From Thiohalospira halophila DSM 15071 (GTDB lineage Bacteria; Pseudomonadota; Gammaproteobacteria; Thiohalospirales; Thiohalospiraceae), in assembly GCF_900112605.1 (NCBI RefSeq), contig NZ_FOMJ01000001.1:334577-398576 (forward strand): DNA of 64,000 bases, given 5' to 3'. Below the pieces are notes generated by a model. It ran no database searches. It worked only from the letters and a program-made list of their open reading frames with translations, and was not told where the DNA came from. Shown here piece after piece: positions 17,143 through 26,381 of the stretch. The position numbers were made by a program, and so were the translations under genes. How positions within the stretch are numbered: the stretch's first letter is position 1; every line of letters begins with the position of its first letter.

Positions 17143-18902
17143 GCATCACCCGACGCCGCTTCGACACCCTGGTCATCGGCGCCGGCGGGGGCGGCCTGCG
17201 CGCCGCGCTGCAGCTGGCCGAGGCCGATGCCAACGTCGCCGTGGTCTCCAAGGTCTTCCCCACCCGCTCCCACACCGTGGCGGCCCAGGGCGGGGTGAAT
17301 GCGGCCCTGGCCAACGTCCTCCCGGACAACTGGCACTGGCACATGTACGACACCGTCAAGGGTAGCGACTTCCTGGGCGACCAGGACGCCATCGAGTACA
17401 TGTGCCGCGCCGCCTCCCACCTGGTGGTGGAGCTGGAGCATGCCGGCGTCCCCTTCTCGCGGCTGGACGACGGCCGGATCTACCAGCGCGCCTTCGGCGG
17501 CCAGAGCCAGGACTTCGGCGGGGCGCAGGCGGCGCGGACCTGCGCGGCAGCGGATCGCACCGGCCACGCCATCCTCCACACCCTCTACCAGCAGAACCTC
17601 CGGGCCAAGACCCACTTCTTCGACGAATACTTCGCCGTGGACCTCCTGCGGGATGCCGAGGGGGTCATCGTCGGCGCCCTGGCCCTGGAGATCGAGACCG
17701 GCGAGCCGGTGGTCATCGAGGCCAAGACCACCCTGCTGGCCACCGGTGGGGCGGGCCAGATCTTCCGCACCAACACCAACGCCCACATCAACACCGGTGA
17801 CGGCCTGGCCATGGCCCTGCGCGCCGGGATCCCGCTGGAGGACATGGAGTTCTTCCAGTTCCACCCCACCGGGATCGCCGGCCGCGGCATGCTCATCACC
17901 GAGGGGGCGCGCGGCGAGGGCGGTTACCTGGTAAACCGTGAGGGCGAGCGCTTCATGGAGCGCTACGCCCCGCATGCCAGGGACCTGGCCAGCCGCGACG
18001 TGGTCTCCCGCGCCACCGCCACCGAGGTGCGCGAGGGCCGCGGCTGCGGCCGTGCCGGTGACCACGTCCACCTGCGCATCGACCACCTGGGCGAGGCGAC
18101 GGTGGCCGAGCGGTTGCCGGGCATTCGCAGCACCTGCCAGACCTTCCTGGGCATCGACCCGGCCTTCGAACCCATCCCCGTCTTTCCCACCGCCCACTAC
18201 ACCATGGGCGGCATCCCCACCGACCGCTACGGCCAGGTGGTGGTCCCGGTGGGCGAGGGGGGCGAGGAGGCCATCCCCGGCCTCTATGCCGCCGGCGAGT
18301 GCGCCTGCGTCTCCGTCCACGGCGCCAACCGCCTGGGCGGCAACTCCCTGCTGGACATCGTCGTCTTCGGCCGGGCGGCGGCCAACCACATCCGTGAATA
18401 CCTGCAGGAGAACCGCTACCACCGCCCGCTGGAAGAGTCCGAGGTGGAGCAGGCCCTGGCGCGGCTGCAGCGCTGGGATCGGACCGGCGAGGGGGAGAGC
18501 GTGCCCGCCCTGCGCGCCGAGCTGCAGACGGTCATGGAGCGCCACTGTGGCGTCTTCCGCAACCAGGACGTCCTGGACGAGGGGGTGGTCGCCGTCCGCG
18601 AGCTGCGTCGGCGGCTGGAGGATGCCGTTATCGGCGACACCGGCTCGGTCTTCAATACCGCCCGGATCGAGGCCCTGGAGCTGGAGAACCTCATGGATGT
18701 CGCCCTGGCCACGGTGGTCTCCGCCGCCGGCCGCACCGAGAGCCGGGGCGCCCACAGCCGCACCGATCACCCCGAACGGGACGATGAGCACTGGCTGCGC
18801 CACAGCCTCTTTTCCCTGGAGGGGGAGGCGCTGGACTACAAGCCGGTGCGGACGCGGCCGCTGTCGGTGGAGAGCTTCCCGCCCCGGGCGCGCGTCTACT
18901 AG
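17139..18902 (+). CDS. sdhA: Succinate dehydrogenase flavoprotein subunit
   Basis: A 587-aa flavoprotein. The FAD dinucleotide-binding motif G-A-G-G-G-G-L-R-A-A-L is at about 12-22, and the covalent-FAD region R-S-H-T-V-A-A-Q-G-G-V-N-A-A at about 45-58 with the attachment His. The active-site F-H-P-T-G-I and the C-terminal G-A-N-R-L-G-G-N-S-L-L-D motif are intact. It oxidises succinate to fumarate in the TCA cycle. The ATG overlaps the sdhD stop. Unusually, a 195-bp gap with a palindromic element separates it from sdhB. Confidence 0.97.
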   Translation: MSITRRRFDTLVIGAGGGGLRAALQLAEADANVAVVSKVFPTRSHTVAAQGGVNAALANVLPDNWHWHMYDTVKGSDFLGDQDAIEYMCRAASHLVVELEHAGVPFSRLDDGRIYQRAFGGQSQDFGGAQAARTCAAADRTGHAILHTLYQQNLRAKTHFFDEYFAVDLLRDAEGVIVGALALEIETGEPVVIEAKTTLLATGGAGQIFRTNTNAHINTGDGLAMALRAGIPLEDMEFFQFHPTGIAGRGMLITEGARGEGGYLVNREGERFMERYAPHARDLASRDVVSRATATEVREGRGCGRAGDHVHLRIDHLGEATVAERLPGIRSTCQTFLGIDPAFEPIPVFPTAHYTMGGIPTDRYGQVVVPVGEGGEEAIPGLYAAGECACVSVHGANRLGGNSLLDIVVFGRAAANHIREYLQENRYHRPLEESEVEQALARLQRWDRTGEGESVPALRAELQTVMERHCGVFRNQDVLDEGVVAVRELRRRLEDAVIGDTGSVFNTARIEALELENLMDVALATVVSAAGRTESRGAHSRTDHPERDDEHWLRHSLFSLEGEALDYKPVRTRPLSVESFPPRARVY

Positions 18903-18948
18903 GCAGGTGCGTCATGACCAGAGGCTCAGCGGAAACGGAAAAGGCCAA

Positions 18949-19061
18949 GGCGGTGATGGTGAGGCTGGGGGCTCAGGGTGTCGCGCGGCATGGATGCCGC
19001 GCGCAAGCCTACAGGGAGGTATTCACGGCGTCCCTGAGCCCCCAGCCTCGCCATCACCGCC
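18949..19061. repeat. 113-bp palindromic repeat element between sdhA and sdhB
   Basis: Outer arms at 18949-18978 and 19032-19061 are 30-bp inverted repeats with a single mismatch (T/C at the twelfth base, a G-U wobble in RNA). The 53-bp core holds a second hairpin, 10-bp arms at 18982-18991 and 18994-19003 around a GG loop, followed by a segment beginning CAAGCCTACAGG. I recall cores with GGCATGGATGCC followed by this kind of segment as multicopy intergenic repeats in gammaproteobacteria, but cannot check it here. It carries no protein-coding gene and looks like a non-autonomous REP- or MITE-like insert in the operon. Confidence 0.8.
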
Positions 19062-19097
19062 CCAGATGGAGATCGCCCGGCCGGCGACCCGGAGGCA

Positions 19098-19796
19098 ATG
19101 ACGATGCGTCTTACACTCTACCGCTACGACCCGGAACGGGACTCGAAGCCGCGCACCGAGACCGTGGAGGTGCCCACGGAGCCCGGGATGATGCTCCGGG
19201 ACGCCCTGCTGCGCTACAAGGAGCAGGACCCGACCTTCACCTTCCGCCACTCCTGCGGCGAGGGCGTCTGCGGCTCCGACGCCGTGAATATCAACGGCAC
19301 CAACGGCCTCGCCTGCATCACCCCGGTGGCCGACCTGCGCGAGCCGGTGACCGTCCGACCCCTGCCGGGGATGCCGGTGATCCGGGATCTCGTGGTGGAC
19401 ATGGAGCCCTTCTACGCCCAGTACCGCGCCGTGGAGCCCTGGCTCACCGTCCACAACCCGGAACCGGAGGTGGAATACCGCCAGTCCCCCGAGGAGCGGG
19501 CGGAACTGGACGGCCTCTACGAGTGCATCCTGTGCGGTGCCTGCTCCACCGCCTGTCCCTCCTTCTGGTGGAACCCCGAATCCTTCCGCGGGCCGGCGGC
19601 GCTGCTCCAGGCCTGGCGCTTTATCAATGACAGCCGTGACCAGGCGGCGGAGCAGCGTCTTGCCGCGCTGGACGGACCCTATCGGCTCTTCCGGTGCCAC
19701 ACCATCATGAACTGCGTGGAGGTCTGCCCCAAGGGACTGAACCCCACGGCCGCCATCGGCCACATCAAGCAGCGCATGGTGAAGGAGAACCTCTGA
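19098..19796 (+). CDS. sdhB: Succinate dehydrogenase iron-sulfur subunit
   Basis: A 232-aa ferredoxin-type subunit. All three clusters are visible: 2Fe-2S (C-G-E-G-V-C-G-S-D ... C at about 54-75), 4Fe-4S (C-I-L-C-G-A-C-S-T-A-C-P, about 143-154) and 3Fe-4S (C-H-T-I-M-N-C-V-E-V-C-P-K, about 201-213). It relays electrons from SdhA FAD to quinone. CCGGAGGCA precedes the ATG at 19098. It lies 36 bp after the palindromic element, so it keeps its own ribosome-binding site. Confidence 0.96.
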   Translation: MTMRLTLYRYDPERDSKPRTETVEVPTEPGMMLRDALLRYKEQDPTFTFRHSCGEGVCGSDAVNINGTNGLACITPVADLREPVTVRPLPGMPVIRDLVVDMEPFYAQYRAVEPWLTVHNPEPEVEYRQSPEERAELDGLYECILCGACSTACPSFWWNPESFRGPAALLQAWRFINDSRDQAAEQRLAALDGPYRLFRCHTIMNCVEVCPKGLNPTAAIGHIKQRMVKENL

Positions 19797-20045
19797 ATGG
19801 AGGCGCCGGAACGGGCCCGACTCCTGTGGCAGTGCCGGCGGGGCATGCGGGAGCTGGATCTGCTCCTGCAGGCCTTCGCGGAGGCCGAGATCGAGGGCCT
19901 GGATGCGGCCGAGAAGGCCGCCTTCGAGGGCCTGCTGGCGCGGCCCGATGCCGAACTGGCCGAACTCCTGCTCGGGGCCAGTGAACCCATGGACGGGACC
20001 ACCGCCGATGTCGTCGCCCGGATACGCACCGCCGCTCGTCCTTGA
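19797..20045 (+). CDS. sdhE: FAD assembly factor SdhE
   Basis: An 82-aa helical protein. R-R-G-M-R-E-L-D at residues 14-21 is the SdhE/YgfY signature (R-G-x-x-E-x-D), which contacts SdhA during covalent flavinylation. Its ATG immediately follows the sdhB TGA with no spacer. The 3' end overlaps the start of ygfX by 38 bp. Confidence 0.93.
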   Translation: MEAPERARLLWQCRRGMRELDLLLQAFAEAEIEGLDAAEKAAFEGLLARPDAELAELLLGASEPMDGTTADVVARIRTAARP

Positions 20046-20451
20046 GATCGGTCCCAGCCGCCGGCTCGCGCTCGCCCTGGCCGGCCTCTACGGGCTCGCC
20101 ATCGCAGCGCTCACGGCACTGACCCTGCTCCCCCTCGTGCGGGTGGCCATCGCCGTCGGTCTGATCCTCTCCCTCCGCCGCGAATGGCGCCTGCACGCGG
20201 GCCGCAGCCACCCGCAGGCCATCACCGCCCTGGCCTGGACGGTCGACGGTCTGCGGGTGCGCACCCGAACGGGGCGCTGGTGGACGGCGGTGCAGGAGCC
20301 GGGCGGGCTGGTGACCCCGGCGCTGGTCGTTCTGCCGCTGCGGTTGCCGGAGGCTCGGCGCGGGTACCGCCATCGAGGCCTGGTCCTCGCCGCCGATGCC
20401 ACACCGGCCCCGGCCCATCGGCGGTTGCGCCTGCGGCTGCTGAACCCCTGA
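20008..20451 (+). CDS. YgfX-like membrane protein
   Basis: A 147-aa protein with two transmembrane segments at about 17-50 and a basic beta-rich C-terminal part. Its position directly after sdhE is that of YgfX (CptA), proposed in E. coli to act as a toxin against MreB/FtsZ, or possibly as a partner of SdhE. The ATG at 20008 lies inside sdhE, in another frame. Sequence conservation in this family is low, so the call leans on topology and synteny. Confidence 0.75.
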   Translation: MSSPGYAPPLVLEIGPSRRLALALAGLYGLAIAALTALTLLPLVRVAIAVGLILSLRREWRLHAGRSHPQAITALAWTVDGLRVRTRTGRWWTAVQEPGGLVTPALVVLPLRLPEARRGYRHRGLVLAADATPAPAHRRLRLRLLNP

Positions 20452-20454
20452 GCC

Positions 20455-22098
20455 TCAGTCGTCGGGATCGACCCCCAGAGTCACGCGACCCTCCACGGCG
20501 AGGGCGCGGTCGGGGATGAGAATGGTTTCCCCGGGCGTGCCCTCGGCGCGCGGCTCGGGGTGGTCCCGGGTGAAGTGGAGACCGCGGCTCTCCCGGCGAG
20601 CCATGGCGCTGGCAATGATGAGATCGGCCACGGTGGCCAGGTTCCGCAGCTCCAGCAGGTTGCCGTTCACCCGGAAGTGGCCGTAGTACTCCTGGATCTC
20701 CGAGCGCAGGAGATCGGCCCGGTGGCGGGCCCGCTGGAGCCGTTTGTCGGTCCGGACAATGCCCACGTAGTCCCACATAAACCGGCGCAGCTCATCCCAA
20801 TTATGGGTGACCACGATCTCCTCGTCGGAGTCGGTGACCCGGGACTCGTCCCAGGGGGGCAGGGCCGGCGGTTCTGGTAGCTGTCCCAGCCGCCGGACGA
20901 TATCGTCGGCTGCGGCCCGGCCAAAGACGATGCACTCCAGCAGGGAGTTGCTGGCCATGCGGTTGGCGCCGTGCAGCCCGGAGCAGGTGACCTCGCCGGC
21001 GGCATAGAGACCGGGGAGATCGGTCCGTCCGGCCAGGTCCACCATGACCCCGCCGCAGGTGTAATGGGCGGCGGGAACCACCGGCAGCGGCTCCCGGGTC
21101 ATGTCGAAGCCGAATTCCAGGCAGCGCTGGTGGATGGTGGGGAAGTGCTCGGTGATGAATTCCGCCGGCTTGTGGCTGATATCCAGCAGGACGTAGTCCA
21201 CACCCAGCCGCTTCATCTCGTGGTCGATGGCCCGGGCGACGATGTCCCGGGGGGCCAGCTCGCCGCGCTCGTCGAAGCGGTGCATGAAGGGGGTGCCGTC
21301 GGGAAGCAGCAGCCGGCCCCCTTCGCCGCGCACCGCCTCGGAGATGAGGAAGTTGCGCGCCTCGCGGTGGAAGAGGCAGGTGGGGTGGAACTGGTTGAAT
21401 TCCATGTTGGCCACCCGGCAGCCGGCGCGCCAGGCCATGGCGATGCCGTCCCCGGAACTGAGATCCGGGTTGGTGGTGTAGAGGTAGGTCTTGCTGGCGC
21501 CGCCGGTGGCCAGGACCACGCTTCGCGCGGCCATGGGCCGGACCTCGCCGTCGGCACCGAGCACGTAGGCGCCCCGGACACCGGGTTCGCCGCCGCAACG
21601 GTGGTGGGTGATGAGGTCCACCGCCATGGCATGCTCGTGGATCTCGATGTTCGGCGCCGCGCGGACGCGGTCTTCCAGGGTGGTCTCGATGGCCCGGCCG
21701 GTGGCATCGGCGGCGTGGAGGATCCGCCGGCGGCTGTGCCCACCCTCGCGGGTGAGGTGGTAGGTGTTGCCGTCGTCGCCTACGGTGGTAAAGGGAACCC
21801 CCTGGTCGATGAGCCAGCGCACCGCCTCGGGGCCGTGTTCCACCACGCGTTGCACCGTGGCGGGATTGCACAGGCCGGCCCCGGCGGTGAGGGTGTCCTC
21901 GATGTGCTGCTCGGCCGAGTCGTCCTCCGCCAGGACGGCGGCGATGCCCCCCTGGGCCCAGAGGGTGCTGCCCTCCGCCAGGTCGGCCTTGGCGAGTACG
22001 CCCACCCGGAGTTCGGTCGGCAGACGCAGGGCGGTTGTGAGCCCGGCGGCCCCGCTGCCGATGATCAGGACGTCGTAACTGGACTGCGGGCTCTGCAT
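20455..22098 (-). CDS. nadB: L-aspartate oxidase
   Basis: A 547-aa flavoprotein related to SdhA. The FAD loop is I-I-G-S-G-A-A-G-L at about 11-19, with W-A-Q-G-G-I-A-A-V at about 44-52, H-P-T around 245 and the C-terminal [13 protein letters not shown] that separates NadB from SdhA. It converts L-aspartate to iminoaspartate, the first step of de novo NAD synthesis. ATG 22098 is chosen at the flavin fold; a longer reading frame has no homology. Convergent with ygfX and divergent from rpoE. Confidence 0.95.
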   Translation of the reverse strand: MQSPQSSYDVLIIGSGAAGLTTALRLPTELRVGVLAKADLAEGSTLWAQGGIAAVLAEDDSAEQHIEDTLTAGAGLCNPATVQRVVEHGPEAVRWLIDQGVPFTTVGDDGNTYHLTREGGHSRRRILHAADATGRAIETTLEDRVRAAPNIEIHEHAMAVDLITHHRCGGEPGVRGAYVLGADGEVRPMAARSVVLATGGASKTYLYTTNPDLSSGDGIAMAWRAGCRVANMEFNQFHPTCLFHREARNFLISEAVRGEGGRLLLPDGTPFMHRFDERGELAPRDIVARAIDHEMKRLGVDYVLLDISHKPAEFITEHFPTIHQRCLEFGFDMTREPLPVVPAAHYTCGGVMVDLAGRTDLPGLYAAGEVTCSGLHGANRMASNSLLECIVFGRAAADDIVRRLGQLPEPPALPPWDESRVTDSDEEIVVTHNWDELRRFMWDYVGIVRTDKRLQRARHRADLLRSEIQEYYGHFRVNGNLLELRNLATVADLIIASAMARRESRGLHFTRDHPEPRAEGTPGETILIPDRALAVEGRVTLGVDPDD

Positions 22099-22130
22099 GT
22101 TGGCGGATGACCCCTCTGCCGCGGCTGCGC

Positions 22131-22136
22131 TATGAT
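22131..22136 (+). promoter_or_regulatory. Possible -10 element upstream of rpoE
   Basis: TATGAT at 22131-22136 in the 160-bp gap between nadB and rpoE, without a clear -35. No convincing sigma-E autoregulated promoter (GGAACTT/TCTGA) is visible; GGAATT at about 22147 is the nearest. Confidence 0.3.
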
Positions 22137-22258
22137 GGGCATTTCGGAATTCCGTGCCCACCAGGGGTCCCAGAGTAGCCGAATGGCCGTGTCCGACGCG
22201 AATATCATCGCCCGCTTGTCCTGCGCCGCCCGTGGAGCGCGCCGGGGAGGGCCGGGCC

Positions 22259-22834
22259 ATGTCTGAGGCCCGGAGCGATGCCGAGCTGGTGGAGCGCGCC
22301 CGCAACGGAGACACGGCGGCCTTCGACGCCCTGGTGCGCAAGTACCAGCACAAGATCACCAAGCTCGTGGGCCGCTATGTGGATGACCACGCCGAGGTCC
22401 TGGATGTTACCCAGGACGCCTTCATCAAGGCCTATCGCGCCCTGGACCGCTTCCGGGGCGACAGCGCCTTCTACACCTGGCTCTACCGCATCGCCATCAA
22501 TACCGCCAAGAACCACCTGGTGGCCCAGGGGCGGCGTCCGCCGGGCAGCGATGTGGACGTGGACGACGCCGAGCAGATCGCCGGCTACGGCTCCTTCAGC
22601 GACAGCGGGACGCCGGAACGCATGGCCCTGCGCGACGAGATCGAGCAGACCGTCTTTGATGCCATCGAGGCGCTGCCGGAGGACCTGCGGACCGCCATCA
22701 CCCTGCGTGAACTGGAGGGGATGAGCTACGAGGAGATAGCCGCGGCCATGGATTGCCCCATCGGAACCGTCCGTTCCCGGATCTTCCGGGCGCGGGAGGC
22801 CATCGAGAACCGACTGAAACCTTTGTTGTCGTAG
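22259..22834 (+). CDS. rpoE: RNA polymerase sigma factor RpoE (AlgU/sigma-24)
   Basis: A 191-aa ECF sigma factor. Region 2 has [12 protein letters not shown] and [14 protein letters not shown] (about 20-65) with F-Y-T-W-L-Y-R-I-A. Region 4 ends with G-M-S-Y-E-E-I-A[18 protein letters not shown]. It directs envelope-stress transcription and is held by RseA at the membrane. It heads rpoE-rseA-rseB-rseC-mucD, the usual gammaproteobacterial order. Confidence 0.96.
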   Translation: MSEARSDAELVERARNGDTAAFDALVRKYQHKITKLVGRYVDDHAEVLDVTQDAFIKAYRALDRFRGDSAFYTWLYRIAINTAKNHLVAQGRRPPGSDVDVDDAEQIAGYGSFSDSGTPERMALRDEIEQTVFDAIEALPEDLRTAITLRELEGMSYEEIAAAMDCPIGTVRSRIFRAREAIENRLKPLLS

Positions 22835-22885
22835 AAGATGACGGGTAGAGAGAGGGTCGTCGAGCGCGACCGGGAAGGTAACCGC

Positions 22886-23494
22886 ATGATACAGGACAAG
22901 GGCGAAGCGATTTCGGCGCTGGTGGATGACGAGGTCACCTCGCGCGAGGGGGGTTCAGCGGTGGACGCGCTCCTGGCTGACGAGGAGATGGCGGGGCGCT
23001 GGGAGCGCTACCACCTCATCCGGGATGCCATGCATCACAATCTCCCGGAGCATCCGGAGACGGAACTGGCTGCCCGGATCCGGCAGCAGCTGGAGGCCGA
23101 ACCGACACCACTGCGCCCGCGCCGGCGGCCCGACTGGAGTCACGTGGGGCGCCAGGCCGCCGGCCTGGCGGTGGCCGCTTCGGTGACGGTAGCGGTCTTC
23201 CTGGGCTTCTGGCAGGGGCCGGGGCCGGCGAATCCCGGCGGCGAACCGCCGCTTTCCGCCGAGGTCGGCACCGGCGCGGGGTCCGGTGTGGCGGACCCGG
23301 GCTTCTCCCGGGTCGCCAGTGGCTCGACGGCAGAGACCACCGCGGAGGCCACCCGGGAGAGGGCCGGCGCGAGCCTGGAGCGCTACCTGGTCAATCACAG
23401 CGAATTCGCGGGCTCCAGCAGCATGCACGGCATGCTCCCCTATACCCGCGTCGTGGGCGGTGGTGAGGTCCGGGCGGTCCATGAGGGGCGCTGA
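22886..23494 (+). CDS. rseA: Anti-sigma-E factor RseA (MucA)
   Basis: A 202-aa single-pass membrane protein. The cytosolic sigma-binding half (about 1-85) starts with A-I-S-A-L-V-D-D-E, typical of RseA. A transmembrane helix lies at about 94-112 (A-A-G-L-A-V-A-A-S-V-T-V-A-V-F), and the periplasmic half ends with Y-L-V-N-H-S-E-F and M-L-P-Y-T-R-V-V, the RseB-binding motif. GGAAGG precedes the ATG at 22886; an upstream ATG at 22838 is less likely. Confidence 0.92.
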   Translation: MIQDKGEAISALVDDEVTSREGGSAVDALLADEEMAGRWERYHLIRDAMHHNLPEHPETELAARIRQQLEAEPTPLRPRRRPDWSHVGRQAAGLAVAASVTVAVFLGFWQGPGPANPGGEPPLSAEVGTGAGSGVADPGFSRVASGSTAETTAEATRERAGASLERYLVNHSEFAGSSSMHGMLPYTRVVGGGEVRAVHEGR

Positions 23495-24470
23495 GTACTT
23501 TTCCCGGGCGGGGCGCGGCCTGCTGGCCGCGCTGTTGCTTGCAGGTGCTGGTCCGGCGGTGGCCGAGGAGGGCGCTGGCCTCTGGCTGGAACGGATGTCG
23601 GATGCCCTGCACGAACTCCGCTACGAGGGGGTCTTCGTCTACCAGCACGGTGACCGCCTGCGCGCCATGCGGATCCTCCACGATACCGACAGTACCGGGG
23701 AGCGGGAGCGACTGGTGGCCCTGGACGGCGTCCAGCGGGAGGTCATCCGCAACGATGACCAGGTTACCTGCATCCTGCCCGACCGGACCTCCTTCGTACT
23801 GGAGCGCCGCGCTCCCGGGCGCACCTTCCCCCCGGTCATGCCCCATCGCGATGCCCAGCTGGATCGCCACTACGCCTTCGAACTGGGGGAGCAGGGGCGG
23901 ATAGCCGGACGCACCACCCAGGAGGTGCGCCTGGAGCCGCGGGATGACTTCCGTTACGGCTACCGCTTCCATCTCGATGACGCCACCGGGATGCTCCTGC
24001 AGTCCGAACTGGTGGACGGCGACGGCGAGGTGGTGGAGCGGTTGATGTTCACCTCCATCGAGTTCCGCGACCGGATCGACCCCACTGCGCTGGAGCCGGG
24101 AATCGAGGGGGAAGAGTTCATGTGGTACCAGCACGGCCGGGAGGGGGCTCCCTCCTTCCCCGGTGAGCCGCGCTGGGAGGCCACCTCCCTGCCGCCGGGT
24201 TTCGAGCGCGAGGACTATCGGCGCCACCGGGCCGGGGAGGCGGGGACGCCGGTGGAGCAGCTGGTCTTTTCCGATGGTCTGGCCTCGGTTTCCGTCTTCA
24301 TGGAGCCGGCTGGCGCCGTGTCAGCGCCGTTGCGTGGCCACTCCAGCCGGGGCGCCGTGAATGCCTATGGCCGTGGCGTGGGGGATACCCGTATCACCGT
24401 GGTCGGCGAGGTGCCGCGCGCCGCCGTGGAGCGCATCGCCAGGGGCATGCAGCGCCGGGAGGATCCATGA
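23481..24470 (+). CDS. rseB: Sigma-E regulatory protein RseB (MucB)
   Basis: A 329-aa periplasmic protein with a signal peptide cleaved near A-V-A (about residue 28). The mature part has the MucB/RseB lipoprotein-like N-domain (R-Y-E-G-V-F-V-Y, about 45-52) and the C-domain (about 215-320) that binds RseA. It protects RseA from DegS/AlgW cleavage and senses mislocalised LPS. The gene overlaps the end of rseA and precedes rseC with an ATGA overlap. Confidence 0.92.
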   Translation: MRGAEYFSRAGRGLLAALLLAGAGPAVAEEGAGLWLERMSDALHELRYEGVFVYQHGDRLRAMRILHDTDSTGERERLVALDGVQREVIRNDDQVTCILPDRTSFVLERRAPGRTFPPVMPHRDAQLDRHYAFELGEQGRIAGRTTQEVRLEPRDDFRYGYRFHLDDATGMLLQSELVDGDGEVVERLMFTSIEFRDRIDPTALEPGIEGEEFMWYQHGREGAPSFPGEPRWEATSLPPGFEREDYRRHRAGEAGTPVEQLVFSDGLASVSVFMEPAGAVSAPLRGHSSRGAVNAYGRGVGDTRITVVGEVPRAAVERIARGMQRREDP

Positions 24471-24937
24471 TCGAGGAGCAGGCGCGAGTGGTGGGCCGCG
24501 AGGACCAGCGCATCCGGGTAGAGGTGGAGCGCCAGTCCACCTGTGGGCAGTGCTCGGCCCGCCACGGGTGTGGTACCGAGGTGCTCAGCCGCTATCTCGG
24601 TCGCCGTCCGGTCCAGCTGGAGCTGGAGGACACTACCGGGGCCCAGCCGGGGGACCGCGTGGTCCTGGGTATCGCCGAGGCGGCCCTGGTGAGCGGCTCG
24701 GCGGCGGTCTACCTCGCTCCGCTGGCCGCGCTGGCCGCCGGTGGACTGGCCGGCGAGAGCCTGGGGGGCGAGGTCGGCTCCATCGTCGGTGGCCTCGCCG
24801 GGCTCACCGCCGGCCTGTTGTGGCTGCGACGCCACGGCCAGCGCCTCGCGCGCGACCAGCGTCTGATGCCGGTGGTCCTGCGGCGCCTGCCCGCCGGGGA
24901 GGCGCCGGTCCAATTCCATTCCATGAATCGGGGCTGA
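24467..24937 (+). CDS. rseC: SoxR-reducing/sigma-E regulatory protein RseC (MucC)
   Basis: A 156-aa inner-membrane protein. The N-terminal cytosolic part has E-E-Q-A-R-V-V and the cysteine cluster C-G-Q-C-S-A-R-H-G-C-G (about 26-36), the conserved RseC signature. Two transmembrane helices at about 78-118 follow. RseC is a positive modulator of sigma-E and in E. coli also belongs to the SoxR-reducing system. Translationally coupled to rseB (ATGA). Confidence 0.9.
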   Translation: MIEEQARVVGREDQRIRVEVERQSTCGQCSARHGCGTEVLSRYLGRRPVQLELEDTTGAQPGDRVVLGIAEAALVSGSAAVYLAPLAALAAGGLAGESLGGEVGSIVGGLAGLTAGLLWLRRHGQRLARDQRLMPVVLRRLPAGEAPVQFHSMNRG

Positions 24938-24941
24938 TGCC

Positions 24942-26381
24942 ATGTCGATGAACGCACGGATCCTCCGGGTGGCGGCCCTGGCGCTGGTCACCCTCTTCCT
25001 GGTGGGCACTGCCGCCGCCCGCTCCGGCCTCCCGGACTTTACCGAGCTGGTAAAGGAGCAGAAGGACGCCGTGGTGAACATCTCCACCACGCAGAAGGTC
25101 GAGGGCGGCATCCCCGGCATGCCGCCGGGGATGGAACTCCCCGAGGGCGGCCCCTGGGACGACCTCTTCCGCCGCTTCTTCGGCGAGAACGGGGCGCCGC
25201 GGCGGGAGTTCGAGACCACCTCGCTGGGCTCCGGCTTCATCATCAGCGCCGACGGCTACGTCCTCACCAACCACCACGTGATCGCGGAGGCGGAGAGCAT
25301 CCGCGTCCGCATGAGTGACCGCAGCGAGTACGAGGCCGAGGTGGTGGGCTCCGACCCGCGCAGTGATATCGCCCTGCTCAAGGTGGACGCCGAGGGGCTG
25401 CCCACCGTGGAGATGGACGACAGCGGCACGGTGGAGGTCGGCGAGTGGGTGATGGCCATCGGCACCCCCTTCGGCTTCGAGCACTCGGTCTCCGTGGGCG
25501 TGGTGAGCGCCCTGGGACGCAGCCTCCCCAACGACGCCTACGTCCCCTTCATCCAGACCGACGTGGCCATCAACCCCGGTAACTCCGGTGGGCCGCTCTT
25601 CAACCTGGACGGCGAGGTCATCGGGATAAACTCCCAGATCTACAGCCGCACCGGCGGCTACCAGGGGGTCTCCTTCGCCATCCCGGCCGACGTCGCCATG
25701 GAGGTGGTCCGGGACCTGCGCGAGGACGGGCGGGTGACCCGCGGCTGGCTCGGGGTCCTGGTCCAGGATGTGGATCGCGAACTCGCGGAATCCTTTGGCA
25801 TGGAGCAGGCCGCGGGCGCCCTGGTCGCCCAGGTGGTCCCGGAGGGGCCCGCCGCCGAGGCGGGCCTGAAGCCGGGGGATGTGATCACCGAGTTCAACGG
25901 CGAGCCGCTGCCCGAGTCCGGCTCCCTGCCGCCCCTGGTGGGTCGGTCCGCACCCGATGAGGAGGCGACGCTCACCGTGCTGCGCAATGGCGAGGAGCGG
26001 GAGATCGAGGTGACCCTGGGCGAACTCCCCGAGGAGAAGGAGATGGCGCGCGCCCACGGGGGCGGGTCGGGCAAGCCGGATTCGGCCTCCAAGGGGGCCG
26101 ACCGCCTGGGTCTGCGGGTGGAACCGGTCCCGGGGCAGCTGCGCCAACGGCTGGAGATCGAGGGCGGTGTGGTCATCGCCGATGTCGAACGCGGCCCGGC
26201 CGCCCGCATCGGTCTGCGCCGCGGCGATGTCATCTCCATGATCGCCGGCGAGCGGATCCGGGGCGTGGACCATTTCCACGAGGTGGTCACGGGACTGGAG
26301 GCCGGCCGGCAGGTGCCGGTGCTGGTCCACCGCGGGCAGGGGCCGCGCTTCATGGCCCTGGAGGTACCCGAGGCGGAATGA
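24942..26381 (+). CDS. mucD: Periplasmic serine protease MucD/DegP with two PDZ domains
   Basis: A 479-aa HtrA protease with a signal peptide (about 1-27). The catalytic triad is in T-N-H-H-V-I-A (His), R-S-D-I-A-L-L-K (Asp) and G-N-S-G-G-P-L-F-N (Ser). PDZ1 follows at about 262-355 and PDZ2 at about 385-475. It degrades misfolded periplasmic proteins and, as the last sigma-E operon gene, damps the response. M-S-M allows starts at 24942 or 24948. Confidence 0.95.
   Translation: MSMNARILRVAALALVTLFLVGTAAARSGLPDFTELVKEQKDAVVNISTTQKVEGGIPGMPPGMELPEGGPWDDLFRRFFGENGAPRREFETTSLGSGFIISADGYVLTNHHVIAEAESIRVRMSDRSEYEAEVVGSDPRSDIALLKVDAEGLPTVEMDDSGTVEVGEWVMAIGTPFGFEHSVSVGVVSALGRSLPNDAYVPFIQTDVAINPGNSGGPLFNLDGEVIGINSQIYSRTGGYQGVSFAIPADVAMEVVRDLREDGRVTRGWLGVLVQDVDRELAESFGMEQAAGALVAQVVPEGPAAEAGLKPGDVITEFNGEPLPESGSLPPLVGRSAPDEEATLTVLRNGEEREIEVTLGELPEEKEMARAHGGGSGKPDSASKGADRLGLRVEPVPGQLRQRLEIEGGVVIADVERGPAARIGLRRGDVISMIAGERIRGVDHFHEVVTGLEAGRQVPVLVHRGQGPRFMALEVPEAE

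Noticed and set aside
18914-19630. Plus-strand frame running through the repeat element into sdhB
   Set aside because: It reads the palindromic element and an off-frame of sdhB; no family match is visible, and sdhB covers the same DNA.
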